Origin: Reticulitermes lucifugus
Lineage: Eukaryota > Arthropoda > Insecta > Blattodea > Rhinotermitidae
NCBI GenBank assembly: GCA_026260175.1
Contig: JAKCWW010004082.1
Coordinates: 1 to 32,194 of the forward strand
Length of the DNA: 32,194 nucleotides
Direction of reading: 5' to 3'
Shown here: in pieces, positions 1-11,200 of the stretch
Numbering within the stretch: the stretch's first letter is position 1
Layout of the letters: each line of letters opens with the position of its first letter
Made by a program: the position numbers and the translations under genes
The notes under the pieces: model-generated
Database searches by the model: none
Told to the model about the DNA's origin: nothing
The model's input: only the letters and a program-made list of their open reading frames with translations

Positions 1-1443
1 TTACAAAACAAAATACATACAGTAAATACAAGTACACACATTAGAACACCGTACACACATTAAGGAAGTAACCGCTGCCTGTTGTTATAATCATACGTAA
101 TACGTAAGTACACGTGTGGCACAGTACAGAGGTCCTTAATGATACAGCTGGTACGACATACACATGTATAATTATCACAGGGCTTTAAACGGGTAATGAA
201 GGCTAGAATTATTTGATAGGTTTTATTCACATCTGCCCATCTCTGAAATTGTTCGTTTGGGTTTTGTGTGTTATCTGTGGATGCTCGTTAGTTATGTAGA
301 AAATATAATTGATTTCGAACACAAAGACACCGCAAGTCAGAGGGTAAAAAATATAGCAATAACCTGAATAAGAATTAACATTTCTGCGTTTATTTACATC
401 GTAACGTAGGATGCCAAATTTAATCCATTGAAGTGTGATTTAATTAAATGTGGTCCACCTCTTTAAAGTGTGACCTTATTCGGCAGTGTGGTTCAGTCTT
501 GTGTGTGGGTGTGTGTGTGTGGTCGTGTGTGTGGGGTATGTGGGTCTGGATGTATGATTGGGTGTATGGGTGAGTAGGCGGTGTATTTGTATACACAGAA
601 TGCCCAGAAACTACGGCCAATATTCAGGTTTAATTCATTCATTAAATGTAGGACACAAATTTTATGAAATCCGACCAATAACCTTTTACTTGAATAGCAA
701 ATAAAATATCTCATAGCTGGAAATCTTGAATTAAGCGTTCATGAACAAGGAGGGCTGCAACCATCCGAAGATGTAAATCTGCACTGATGGTAGGGCCAGT
801 GGCCAGCTCTTGTGAACACCGTAATGAACTTCAGATTTCCACATGATCTCATTCTTTCACACTTCGTAGCTAAAATTTTGTGTGTTCTTTCGTTTCTACT
901 TTAACATCCAGTTCACCAAGTAAACCAATGGTATATTTTATATTCGCTATTTTTATTATTATTAATATATAACATATTTTACGCCATAGTTCGTCACTAA
1001 ATGTTTCACGTTTATTGTGGTTTTAATTTAGGTAGGACACTTTAATTAATTTAATCCTATTGTCTACCTTCTTTCCGCTTTTTGCGTTTGTTATTTGTGT
1101 ATTTTCTTATGTACCAAAAACTGTCATTATTATCATTATTATCATCATCATCATATAAGTCCATCCTTCAAAACTGTCCCCCCACTGACAGTTGTGCCAC
1201 TTCGCCAAGTTCAGTTTGTACTTAATATGTTACTTTCAGAAGGCAAACTATCACACTCAAACTTATTATACGGTGTTCTAATTAGTTACTTAAGTATACT
1301 TTGTTTTCTGTGTGTCCGATTCATTTGTGTCCTGTTTATTGTCCTTCGTTATTTGTGTCTGTATGTTGTGCTGTTTCTGTAGTTGGCCATTTGGCTGTTG
1401 ACTCGGCACATTAATAACCAAGAATTATTATTATTATTATTAT

Positions 1444-1476
<33 letters not shown>

Positions 1477-1543
1477 CAGTAGTTTCTCCCTCAGGTGTTA
1501 CGTTAGTTAATCAAATTTATAATAACAGGTTTTGAAAAGTAGG
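1..1543. other. No gene seen; AT-rich sequence with simple repeats
   Basis: Probably intron or upstream DNA of Pxn. It contains a GT-rich stretch (497-552), a CAT/ATT run (1124-1155) and the ATT/AGT microsatellite listed separately. No splice-bounded LRR coding segment was recognised. Confidence 0.5.
1424..1483. repeat. Compound microsatellite (ATT)n(AGT)n
   Basis: About seven ATT units run directly into about twelve AGT units, with one AGC interruption near the right end. Confidence 0.95.
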
Positions 1544-1544
1544 C

Positions 1545-2050
1545 TTAACTGCAAGTGTTTCCTTCAGCTGTTATTGAAGACACATTTTCAGTTTGTAATG
1601 TTCCAAGCACTGCTGCTTTTTGAATATTTTTGGAGATGCCTTCTTTCGGGTTTAGAATATTCAAACCCTTGTGCAGGGTCTTCGGCACCAGACCAGCTGC
1701 TGACAGGACTCTTGGTTCTGTTGTCATCTTTCCATACGCCATTGCTCTTTAATTTGATTTACTTCTGGGGCATGTTGATCTGTTGTGGTTTAAGGTTCTT
1801 GTGAATCCTAATCTTTGAGGGGTGCCACTTGTTTCGCGTGTTTCACCGTGTGACTGGAGTTGGGTAGTTGTAGCACCAGTCCTCACTGCTGTGCCGCGAT
1901 AGCAATTTGATGCTCCATATGTGGGCATAGACATTGTTTTCTCCCTACGTATCCAAAATCTCGGCCGCCCGTAACGAGCGGAACAAACGCTGTATACAGC
2001 CGTCCCACTCCTGGCAAACAGACGCTGCAGATATGCTACCATTGGCTTCA
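1545..2050 (-). repeat. Possible decayed repeat, type unresolved
   Basis: Two minus-strand open stretches (1545-1742 and 1749-2051) carry peptide fragments such as KTLHKGLNILNPKEGISKN that look like the non-coding or gag-like part of an insect retroelement. No catalytic domain is visible and the frame is broken between them. The assignment rests only on general resemblance. Confidence 0.25.
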
Positions 2051-2054
2051 CCCC

Positions 2055-2200
2055 TCTTCTGTGGCCAGTGACTTCTTGGGCATTTTACCCGGGGTAAGAC
2101 GGTCGGATCGTGTAGCTAACCACTTACCTTCATCTAGTGCCGAGATTACGAATGATTGTTGCTGTACACCTGCTTCCCCATGCGTCTTCATTGATTTGTA
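2055..2200 (+). repeat. SINE, 3' part (same family as 7712 and 30288)
   Basis: Carries the body motif of the family: acccggggtaa, then cgtgtagctaacca, then catctagtgccgagatta and tgctgtacacctgct. These align in the same order with 7870-7970 and 30425-30530. The tRNA-like head is not recognisable. The right part diverges. Confidence 0.6.
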
Positions 2201-2240
2201 CTTATTAAGTACAGGGAGAAACTGCTGCTTCCTTATTATA

Positions 2241-2354
2241 CAGTAAAACCTACCTATAACGGAACCGCAACGGACCGAAATTTGTTCCGTTCCAGACATG
2301 TTCGGTTTCATACAGGTCTTGGTCGAATTCTCGGGACTCAGATTCTCGGGACTG
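2241..2354. mobile_element. Short pogo/Tigger-type terminal-repeat fragment
   Basis: Starts CAGTAAAACCTACCTATAAC, which resembles the terminal inverted repeats of Tigger/pogo elements (CAGT, then GTTATAAC-like). It ends GGGACTG and is flanked by TATA on both sides, fitting TA target duplication. The right end matches the left only at CAG/CTG, so it may be a deleted copy or a chance right border. Confidence 0.4.
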
Positions 2355-3744
2355 TATAAGTTTTTTTTTTTTTTACTAAAGACACGTTTTTGTTATGCCC
2401 AGGTTCCATTTAACACAGGTTTCACTTATATTATATTATACTATTGTTGTGATATTGTGTCTGCTAAGATTGTCGACACAAGAGGGAAAGCATATATATT
2501 TGAGGACGTTAATGACATACGCCTACTAGAAATTGGCACCTGTATCATGTAAATTCACACGATGACACCATAACCACTGTGTGTGCGTTCAAACCTGCAG
2601 AAGTATGATCTTTATACTCTCAGAAGCGAGTGAAGACCTTGCAACATGGCAAGTTACATCGCCAGGAGTGCTGTAGATATTTACTGTAGTTGGCAGTGAT
2701 AATGCCCATTTTGAAGGACATGCGCTGTGGACTTCCGGTACAACCACAGACACTGTTACGAGATTGATTAATTGTAAATTGTCCTGAAGTTCCTCAGTTG
2801 TCTGTGATGCCAAACTGTTTAAAATAACCACAACACGCTTCTGTCGGCCAAGACTAAACTTCGCGTCGAATAACTGAAATCGTTTTTAAAAGCAGTCCTC
2901 AGTGTCGAATCCAAATTACGTGGGGCTGTGCGGTTCTGAAAGGTTACCTCTCTAGCTGCACTGAGAAGTGCCTTGTTCTGAGGCTCACTGCATTTTAAAA
3001 ACGGGAGAACAGGTGATGTACTCACCGCTGCTGACAGACTGGCTTCGTGTTCGACACTGTGCGATCTTGAGAGAACGTACAGAACCCTGCCACAGTGAGA
3101 ACACTATATGCACGTCGTGGCGCAGTTTCTGTAGAAAGGTTAGCCACTCTGCAGTTCGACTGTAAATTTGCAACTGCGTTTTGGCATTTTGAAAAAAGAA
3201 AGAAAGAACAAGAGACCTACACTGTATGTCCTGGCACATCAGCCACGAGCAACGAAGATACTCGTAACCTGCTTCCCTGAACGTGTTCCGTGCTCAAGAC
3301 CATCCCGTCTCTAACCGCAGATCGTCATAACAACCGTAACGACAGTAAACTGTACATCCCGTGGCTGCGAGACCCGCAGTGCGATACTTAACGCACTGCA
3401 ACACAATTATAACAGCATGAGATGTAATTTGGAAATGCCTGGGCGTGTGTATAAAATAATTTTACTAAAATACAATAAAAGAGGAAAACTCGGGATAGCG
3501 TCTGTAAACCGAAATTTTTCCAATGAAACTGGCACGTGTGGTACCCTGTTATTAGGCAGTCACTGGCAACTCCGCTAGTATGGCAATGAGAACTTGTTTA
3601 TACACATTACAATGGGAAAAGGGCGCCTTTTTATCAATCGGACGTTAGTTACTTGCTTAAAATGAAGAATGGTGCCACAACCCTCCTTGAAAACAATAGA
3701 CACGTGAGATTCTTCCACCATGTGATGGTCCAACATACCCAATT
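2355..3744. other. No gene seen
   Basis: Several overlapping short open frames occur on both strands (2589-3280), but none shows a known motif, splice context or consistent codon pattern. A T16 tract lies near 2361-2376. Confidence 0.4.
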
Positions 3745-4028
3745 TTTAAGGTAAAGCAATCCCTATACAGGCCTGGACATGTCGTGAGGACTCTGGGAGG
3801 TTGAGGCTCCTAGAATTTGTAGACCATCTGCACATGAAGTGGCAAGATTGTCAACCCTACACATCGGTCGCCTTTACCCCCAAAGAGATACCCCTGGTAG
3901 TCATTCTGTTAGAGGCTGAGTCGAACTCAGGGCCATAGTGCGGCCAGAAGGATTAAGTCCATGATAAATCCCAATGACCCAGTCGGGAATCAAACCAGTG
4001 CCTCAACCAACTGCGCCACCGCATACCC
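3745..4028 (-). repeat. tRNA-derived SINE, minus strand
   Basis: Read on the minus strand it begins GGTATGCGGTGGCGCAGTTG (A-box-like TGGCGCAGTTGG). After about 30 nt comes GGTTTGATTCC, a good match to the Pol III B box GGTTCGANTCC. The body runs about 200 nt and ends with a tail reading GCTTTACCTTAAAAA. Head, two internal promoter boxes and tail make this a full-length SINE. Confidence 0.75.
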
Positions 4029-5135
4029 TTCCCCCCTCCATCACTAAGGTTTGTGTTTAACCAATGAAGTGATCCTGAAATTTCTCAGTGCTGGTATCTG
4101 ACCATTCTGTGTATAGTAGGTACCCACAATCAAACACGCATATGTGTCTGTGTACGTGCAGAATGAACACACATGATCTGAGCTGTCAAAAATCTATGTA
4201 AGACGAAAATGGTGGAAAGAAATTAAACTTACGCCTTTGGGAGAACATCAAATAATGTTTTGATGGGTCTACACTTGTGGAGTTCACTGTGTGCTCCATT
4301 TCTAGTCTGCACACATCTACGCGACAAACTTTCTCACCATCATTTTGTATTCTCATCTTTAAATACTACAACTTTCTGGCAATGGACTTGTGCTGAATCG
4401 CCACTTTTCTGTCATGTCAATAACTGAGCTCCTAGTGGCCATCGTTGGAACTATGTTAATTATCCTTCATGCTACATCTTACTCTTGCTACAAAGCATTT
4501 TTCTAAGTTCTCCTTACGGTGGTGTTTTATTTCGGTATACCGTTCAGTGTTTCTTAGGCACATTTTTAAACCGCTCGTTCAAGCGTTCAGTCAGCACTGT
4601 GTACTCCTCTAGAATGGGCACACATGTACTCATGATTGATGTGCTGCACAACTCACAGGGCATAGTTTCAGCAGCCTTCAGAAATTAGGTAAATATTTTA
4701 AAATGATGCACGTAACTGTTGTAGACAATAAATATAAGAATGTTTGTAAGACAGCATGAAATATACATGTACATGTATATTAACCATTTAAGGATGAACC
4801 CTGAGTATACATATTTCCGGTTTGTTCTGTTCTCTATAAACACCGAAGCTGAACACGGCTTTGTTTTGCCTTCTTTGAACGTCTGGATTCTGCCTGTTCA
4901 AAGAATGTAAGTTGAAGAGGCAGCGAAACTTGTATCCGGAAAATATCGACAGCACAACAAGAAAATTAGTAGTGATTTAGTTGTGCACCTGCGTCCTTTT
5001 TTTGTTGTGTCTGTAAGGGTTCATTATTATGGGAAGGTAAAATAACACTGGTTTAGAAGTACTCTTGCATGTTTTTTTGTGGTGTCTGTAAAGGTTCATT
5101 AAGATACAGGCCATAAACATTTCTCTCTGTTCCAG
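4029..5135. other. No gene seen; sequence upstream of the first visible exon
   Basis: Contains the palindrome-like atatacatgtacatgtatat near 4762 and a frame at 4485-4688 without a motif. A consensus donor (gtaagt) follows caaagaat near 4907, but the preceding codons are not LRR-like. Confidence 0.4.
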
Positions 5136-5207
5136 ATTTCTTCATAACAATAAACTTCAACGCATTCCAGTAGGAGCTTTCAAGAATTTGGAGGCTTTGA
5201 AGCGACT
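5136..5207 (+). CDS. Pxn: Pxn exon: last leucine-rich repeat
   Basis: A 72-nt exon, exactly one 24-residue LRR, bounded by a ctgttccag acceptor and a gtaagt donor. It begins with the last base of a split codon and ends with two bases (CT) of a Leu codon finished by the next exon. The translation reads [20 protein letters not shown], then LKR. This is the typical LRR pattern with the N-x-L asparagine ladder and a buried AF. Joined to the next exon it gives [13 protein letters not shown], the characteristic run from the last LRR into the C-terminal cap of peroxidasins. The one-repeat-per-exon layout implies further 72-nt LRR exons upstream. None was recognised in 1-5135. Confidence 0.92.
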
Positions 5208-8200
5208 GTAAGTGTGTTATTTACAAACAGTAATTTACTTACTTGTTCAATGATTCGTCCACATTTAAAATCACATTATTGCGGCAGTAAATCGGCTGAT
5301 TTTGTACGTGTTTGAACTCCGTTGCGGTTAGTTGTGGAACGTTTGTGACATTGGTTTGTAATTCTTCATTAAATTGACACTTCCTTTTTGGTATTGCGTA
5401 GGGTAATATTGATAAATTGAACTATTAAACAATAAAACAAAGACACCTTAACAAAACACACAGCGCACGCCTTATTCTGTTATTTCCCGTTCACTGATGT
5501 AACCGTGCACAAGGTGGAAATGAATCACGAATATTGTCGAAGTTTGCCGAGACATTCCGAAGGTTAACAGCCGAATTCATGTGTATTATTTTAGACTCGG
5601 AAAGTGATAATATAATGTTGGAATTATGTCTTGCTTTAAAAAGTACGAGAATTATTTTTTGAATTTCAGTATCATCAAAATATGCAAAAGCTTTAAGAAA
5701 TAACAAATAATAAAAAGCCTGGACATTTCTACAAATTTAAAAACCCGCAGGGACGGATTTCGGGGTCGAAAAAGGACATGTCCTGGAAAAAGAGGGTATG
5801 TGGTAGCCCTCAGTGATACACTATACCTACCTCGCCAATGCCTGCATAATCTTACTACACAAAGCGTCATATTCCAGTCCACCAAGGTCCTGATTTATCA
5901 GGTAGTAGAAGAAATGTCTGTTAATCCAGGATATGGTTACTTTTTCTGTAAAGAATGAATAACAGGCAAACAAAGCTACTGGAGTTTGCATATGTAATGA
6001 AAAGAGTGGGTGATTAAAATAGCAACGAAAACTGTCTTGCACATTGCTTTAACAGCCTTGGCTACCAAAAATATTGGCAAAAATACAGAGTAAATTTCAT
6101 AATATTCTTCAGGTATTCTATATTAGGTCTGTGGAAGGAAACAGAACTTTACATTTTCATATATACTAGATGAGTGGCATGGTTGTGGTTTGATGCTTGT
6201 AGGAGACTGGACAGTAATGCTCTGGTCTGTGACTGCGAGATGATGTGGCTAGTCCAGATGCTTCAGGATAAGCTGAAGGGTACTCAGGCTGCAGCTACAT
6301 GCCAGTATCCTATCGCCATGAAAGGGAAGTCCCTTACTGCCATGACAGAAACAGACTTCCACTGCAGTGAGTATCACGTGAACATAGAAGAACCTGTCTC
6401 AGTGCAGTCACTTCTCTTTCGCCCAGTTAGTACTTATTTAGTCATGTTGTTATCCCAGAGTTGTGTTTTCTGGGATCAGAGCTTTAAAAGGAAATTTAAA
6501 ATTTTACCCCGTGTAATTAATCACTGTTTAAATGTGCTGTCATTATGTGAGAAAATATAGCAGTGAGTGTTAAGATGACTAGTGAAAGATGAATTGTAAC
6601 AGATGAGGAAGGAAACTACTGTAGCATAATTTATGGTGCTGTACTGGCATTTGCCTGGAGGGAGTGAGGTAAACTATAAAATACCTCAAACATGATTAAC
6701 ATGTCCTGGTCTTTGATTATGAAGCAAGAGTGGTTTTTCTGCTGTACTTCATGGATCTTTCCTTTGATAAGAGATGTTTTCATACATTTTGCTGTATCGG
6801 TTGTTTACTTCTCTTCTAAATGATGACACAAAGAGATACGTATATATACAGCCACCAGCCCTTGCTGTATAGTACAGTACCACTTATGTCACTTTTTATA
6901 TTTCAGTTGTTAGTAACATATTGCAACAGTGAGTAAAATATGGGCTGACTGATTTTATTGATGTGTTATGTGGCTGTTAAACATAAATTACATTTGGTAC
7001 CCATGTCATTTTCTAAATTAAAGTCTAAAACGTACAGTAAACGGTAATTCTAAAACATTTTTTTAACAGAATAGCAGTTCATACATCATCACTGACAAAA
7101 AAATCACTTACAGCCTGCTTGTATGGGCCTTTCTACTGTAAGGTTACAACCCTAAAATTGGATCAACTTTGTATTCCGAAATAGCTATTATTTCTGTCCT
7201 GTGAAACAGTCCTTAGCAATCCACAATTAGGCCTTAAATTTCGATCACCAACCGTCAGCATTTTTTAGGTACTGAATTAAATTTTACGCTACTAGTACTT
7301 GACTGCACTGTATCAACTCTATATTCGTAAATTTAGAAGGCTCAGGCTTGCTATTCTGCGATTATGTTACTTTAGCCAGCAGTTAGAAGTACTTATGGAA
7401 GAGGAGCAAAAATGGCAGAAGTGGAAGGTGTTCTTTGGTCAGTATTGCAGTGTCCACCTGTGTGAAAAGAATTCTCCCTAGATGTTGCTGCTATCTTTGG
7501 ACACGATAATAATACGCACGTGACACAGTAACAATATTCGCTGAGCTGTGCACAGCCCGGAACTCATTATTTGTCACGTTTTGCAGTACTGCGGCACTAA
7601 TGCAGGCGTCTTCCGAGAACCATTCACATTGCTCAGCTTAGGCCGTTTTACAAAGTTTGTTTTTACCTGTTTCCCATTGAAATTTCAACGTGGTTTATGC
7701 TAGTGTGCAAGGATAGCGTACTTAGCATATTGACTAGGCTATAAGCTGGACAGTTGAGAATCGTGATTCGATTTCCTGCAGGGTTAAGAGATTTTTGTTG
7801 TTGTAAAACGTCCAGAACGGCTCTGGGATCCATTCCTCGACGTATTCATTGAGTACCGGGGGCGTTTTCCGCGGTGGTAAGGACGTTGGGACGTGTAGCT
7901 GAACATTTACCCCTATCTAGCGCCAAAGTTAAGAATGCGTGGAGCTATACCTCCACTCCTTCTTATGGCGCCATGGCCTGCACAGGTATAACTTGCTTTT
8001 TATGTAATATAATGAAGAAAAGTTTGGAGAACAGTGGATTACGTAGTGTTTGTCTTTCTACTAGTGTAATGAATTTCAGAGGCAGACAACTGCTTGTATC
8101 TATCGGTCTGAGTTTGTAAGGACACAGACACAGTGGCGTAGATAAGGGCCCTACAGACCACGTGGCATGGGGGGCGTGCCGTTGTTCAAGGAGGCCGCGT

Positions 8201-11200
8201 GGGTCAGGGAGCACTCAAGCGTACGGAGTACTAGAATTTGTGTGGGTTTTTTTCGAAATGGATTTCGGTCTTTGACAGACGGCAGTACCTGTTTCCCTCT
8301 TAATGAGAATGTGGGAGTAACTTCAACAGTAACTATGGAGGGAGGGACGATTATTGAATCGCGAAGGAGCCCCCTTCCTGTTGTATGCGCTACTGCACAG
8401 ACACCTTATGAGTCACAGTCAGTTAAGTGTTCGGGGTTTAGCTGGATAACAGGAGTATAGTAGGGCAATAATTGTACAGTTTGCCACATTGATCTAGCTG
8501 CCTTTGGGGTCCATCCAGATTTTATTGTACACCTGCATATTCCAGGGATTTCTTCTCCGGGGATAAATTGGCACGGGCTTGAAATTTCCCTATCCAGTGC
8601 TGAGGGTAAAATCGTCTAAAGCTTTATCGCTTTTCTTATTACACACTGAGTCCACTGACAAGTTGAACTCAGTCACTTCCAGCTCCCTTCAGCAGCTGCA
8701 AGACACGCCGCCGCCAAACTCTACAAGAATATAAACTTGGTTTTTATATCCCGTTGTGACACTTATATTGGAATAATAAATAGACCGTCGATCACAACTC
8801 AATATTTTTATATTAAATTAAATTAAAATAAATCCTTAAGAGGGAGGTTAAGTGCACTTAGCCGTCTTCTAAGTATTTTGTAATTGCTATAACTGATGAT
8901 GGCCAATACAGGCCGAAACATGTTGCATTAAATATTAAATAATCAAAAAATTACTGAGTTGTGATCGACATTCTGTTTATTATTCCAGTTTACAAGAATA
9001 TGTCTGATGTGTATGAAGTATTATTTTATGAAACAATAAAATCAACTTACCTTTGTTGTAGGGGGCGTTGAAAATGCCATACCTGTCCACGCACAAACTG
9101 TACCGTTTAAATAGGTTGAAACTTACCCGAAGATATTTTTTTCTTGAGAAACTGCCAACTTTATATTCTTATGTTAACTCTTCTCCTCTGTGGGGTTTCG
9201 TTCTGTAGACTTTCTCCTTCAATTTACTCCATATATAAAACACACAGTGGGTAAAGTCAGGTGAACGTGCTTGCCATTAACCGCAGCTGATTGTTTTGCC
9301 ACCAAACACCCCTTCCAACGCCATGAGAAACGGCGGCAGTAACGGAGCATGCCTGTTAACCGCGTCGGCCTGGCTAACATTTGTAAAAGTAGAAACTGAA
9401 GTTTTTACTTTCATAGTTCCGTGGGACTGTGTATAATGTAAGGCGGGAAAACTGATAGTTATTCAGACCCAGCCAGCTCAACATAGGAGCTCCTATAAAA
9501 GATTAGGTATCCCACTTTTATGATTCTTAATACAAAACTGATCCTTGGCTGTGTTTTTTTTAAAGAAACATTTATCTTGTTGTTAGGCTTGCCTCCTTTT
9601 TTAACAAAAAGAAATGCATAGACAAGTAATGGTGTTAGTGATGTCACTGCTTTCCATGTGGTGAAAAAGAGACGTCAACCTTTATTGACTCATGTGAATT
9701 GTAAAACAGCTTCACTGAAAAGAGATTTGAGTATCTCAGTCTTGTTGCCTTCTGGGATGTTACGTCGTCTCGACTGGTAAGCAGTTACCGAGACAATCCA
9801 CCCTTCTTCCTTCTTTGACTACTTGACCCTGAGTATAAAGGCACTACGGCCCTCCGAAATGTCGGTAACTGTATACCAGTCGACACGGCATAATATCCCG
9901 GAAGACTTGACTCTTCAGCTAATTTGAAGTTTGGTAACATCTAAATTGAAAATTCTTTCAACCTAGCTTACAGAACAGACCGTAGACACTCGGTGAAAAA
10001 TGTCAAAGCCAATAGACATGTCGTTAGTTCTGAGACAAAACTGCCTTTTTGGAGGGTTCCTGGGAAACGTAGGACCGAAGAACAGAGGAAATTATTTATA
10101 ATACTCAAAGCCTAGTTGAAGTCTTCTCACAGTTAAAACCCGAACTTCTCAGTTTTTAAAATCGACAAGGAATTCAGTTCGTATTGCGCAGTAAATGCAT
10201 TCTGTCTCCGCTATAAAAAACAATATGTTAATGCTGTGTAGGGAGATAATGGCTGTTTGTTTTGAAATCCAAACGAAGTACATGTATTCAATCTGTAGGT
10301 AGAACGTAGGTTTTTTATGTTAAACCTGGGTGGTACATAAAGTAAGCACTGGATTTAAGGTATTAACCATATTTCTGTTTTTAATCCTGAACATAAGCGT
10401 GCGTATGGGGTGTTCCGGGTGTGCCCAGCACACCCTAATGTTTCATAACTTTTTATTACGTGTCTCTTTTTTGAGTTGGTATTTGTAAGTAGAGTTTAGT
10501 TGTTAATTTAGAAAGTTTAGTTAAATGTTAGTTTCTTTAGTTAGTTTGGTGATTAAAAATAATGTTCTTTATGACTGAGTATTCAATATATGTTCGCCTT
10601 TTAAAAAATTAAAATAAAATCCCCTGGGCTCACACGTTAATAAAATGCTTTGCTCATGCCTATGATCCTGAAGTTATCAATTTTTGGCCCACATTTGTTT
10701 AGATACTATGGTATATTTACTCAAGTATCAACGTTTCCTATGATCCCCACCCCACATGCTCTCGTGATTTTGCTTATCTGTCGAAAAAGTCGCATCCCAC
10801 CTTGTGTCTGCGGTGGGCGCAGTTGTTGAATCCTGCAGAAACCAAATTACGAGTAGTTGCTCTTTTGTTAGCTACAGTGAGAGTTGCGTCATACTAGTCT
10901 CTCGTGATGATCAAAATTAACTGTTTCCGCGTAGAATATGAGCGTAGTAATTCCTTAAGGATGGTTTGAGTACCACGCACCGACTTTTTCGTCGTGAAGA
11001 GGGACTGTGGTTTAAGTATGGATTAACGTAATTTCAGTACTGTTTATTTCGGGAGGAATCTCCCATGCAAATTGGACAATTCTTCGTCAGAAACAAATTA
11101 ATCAAATGAAAGGCAGTTACACCATCGTGAACTAATTACAAAAACCAACTGCAGAAATTAATTCTGCTGGCTGGGTGTCGTGGTTGCCAAGCACGAACAA

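Noticed and set aside
493..714. Minus-strand open frame rich in His, Thr and Pro
   Set aside because: It is a translation of the GT-rich simple repeat, with no domain.
3745..4028. True tRNA gene on the minus strand
   Set aside because: A and B box-like sequences are present but no cloverleaf closes, and a SINE body and tail follow.
4860..4912. Possible extra LRR exon ending at a gtaagt donor
   Set aside because: Codons in all three frames (for example FFERLDSACSKN) lack the LRR spacing, and the length is not 72 nt with an acceptor.
6174..6560. 128-residue plus-strand open frame taken as a gene
   Set aside because: Only 6203-6366 is exon. The ends run through a clear acceptor and donor into intron.
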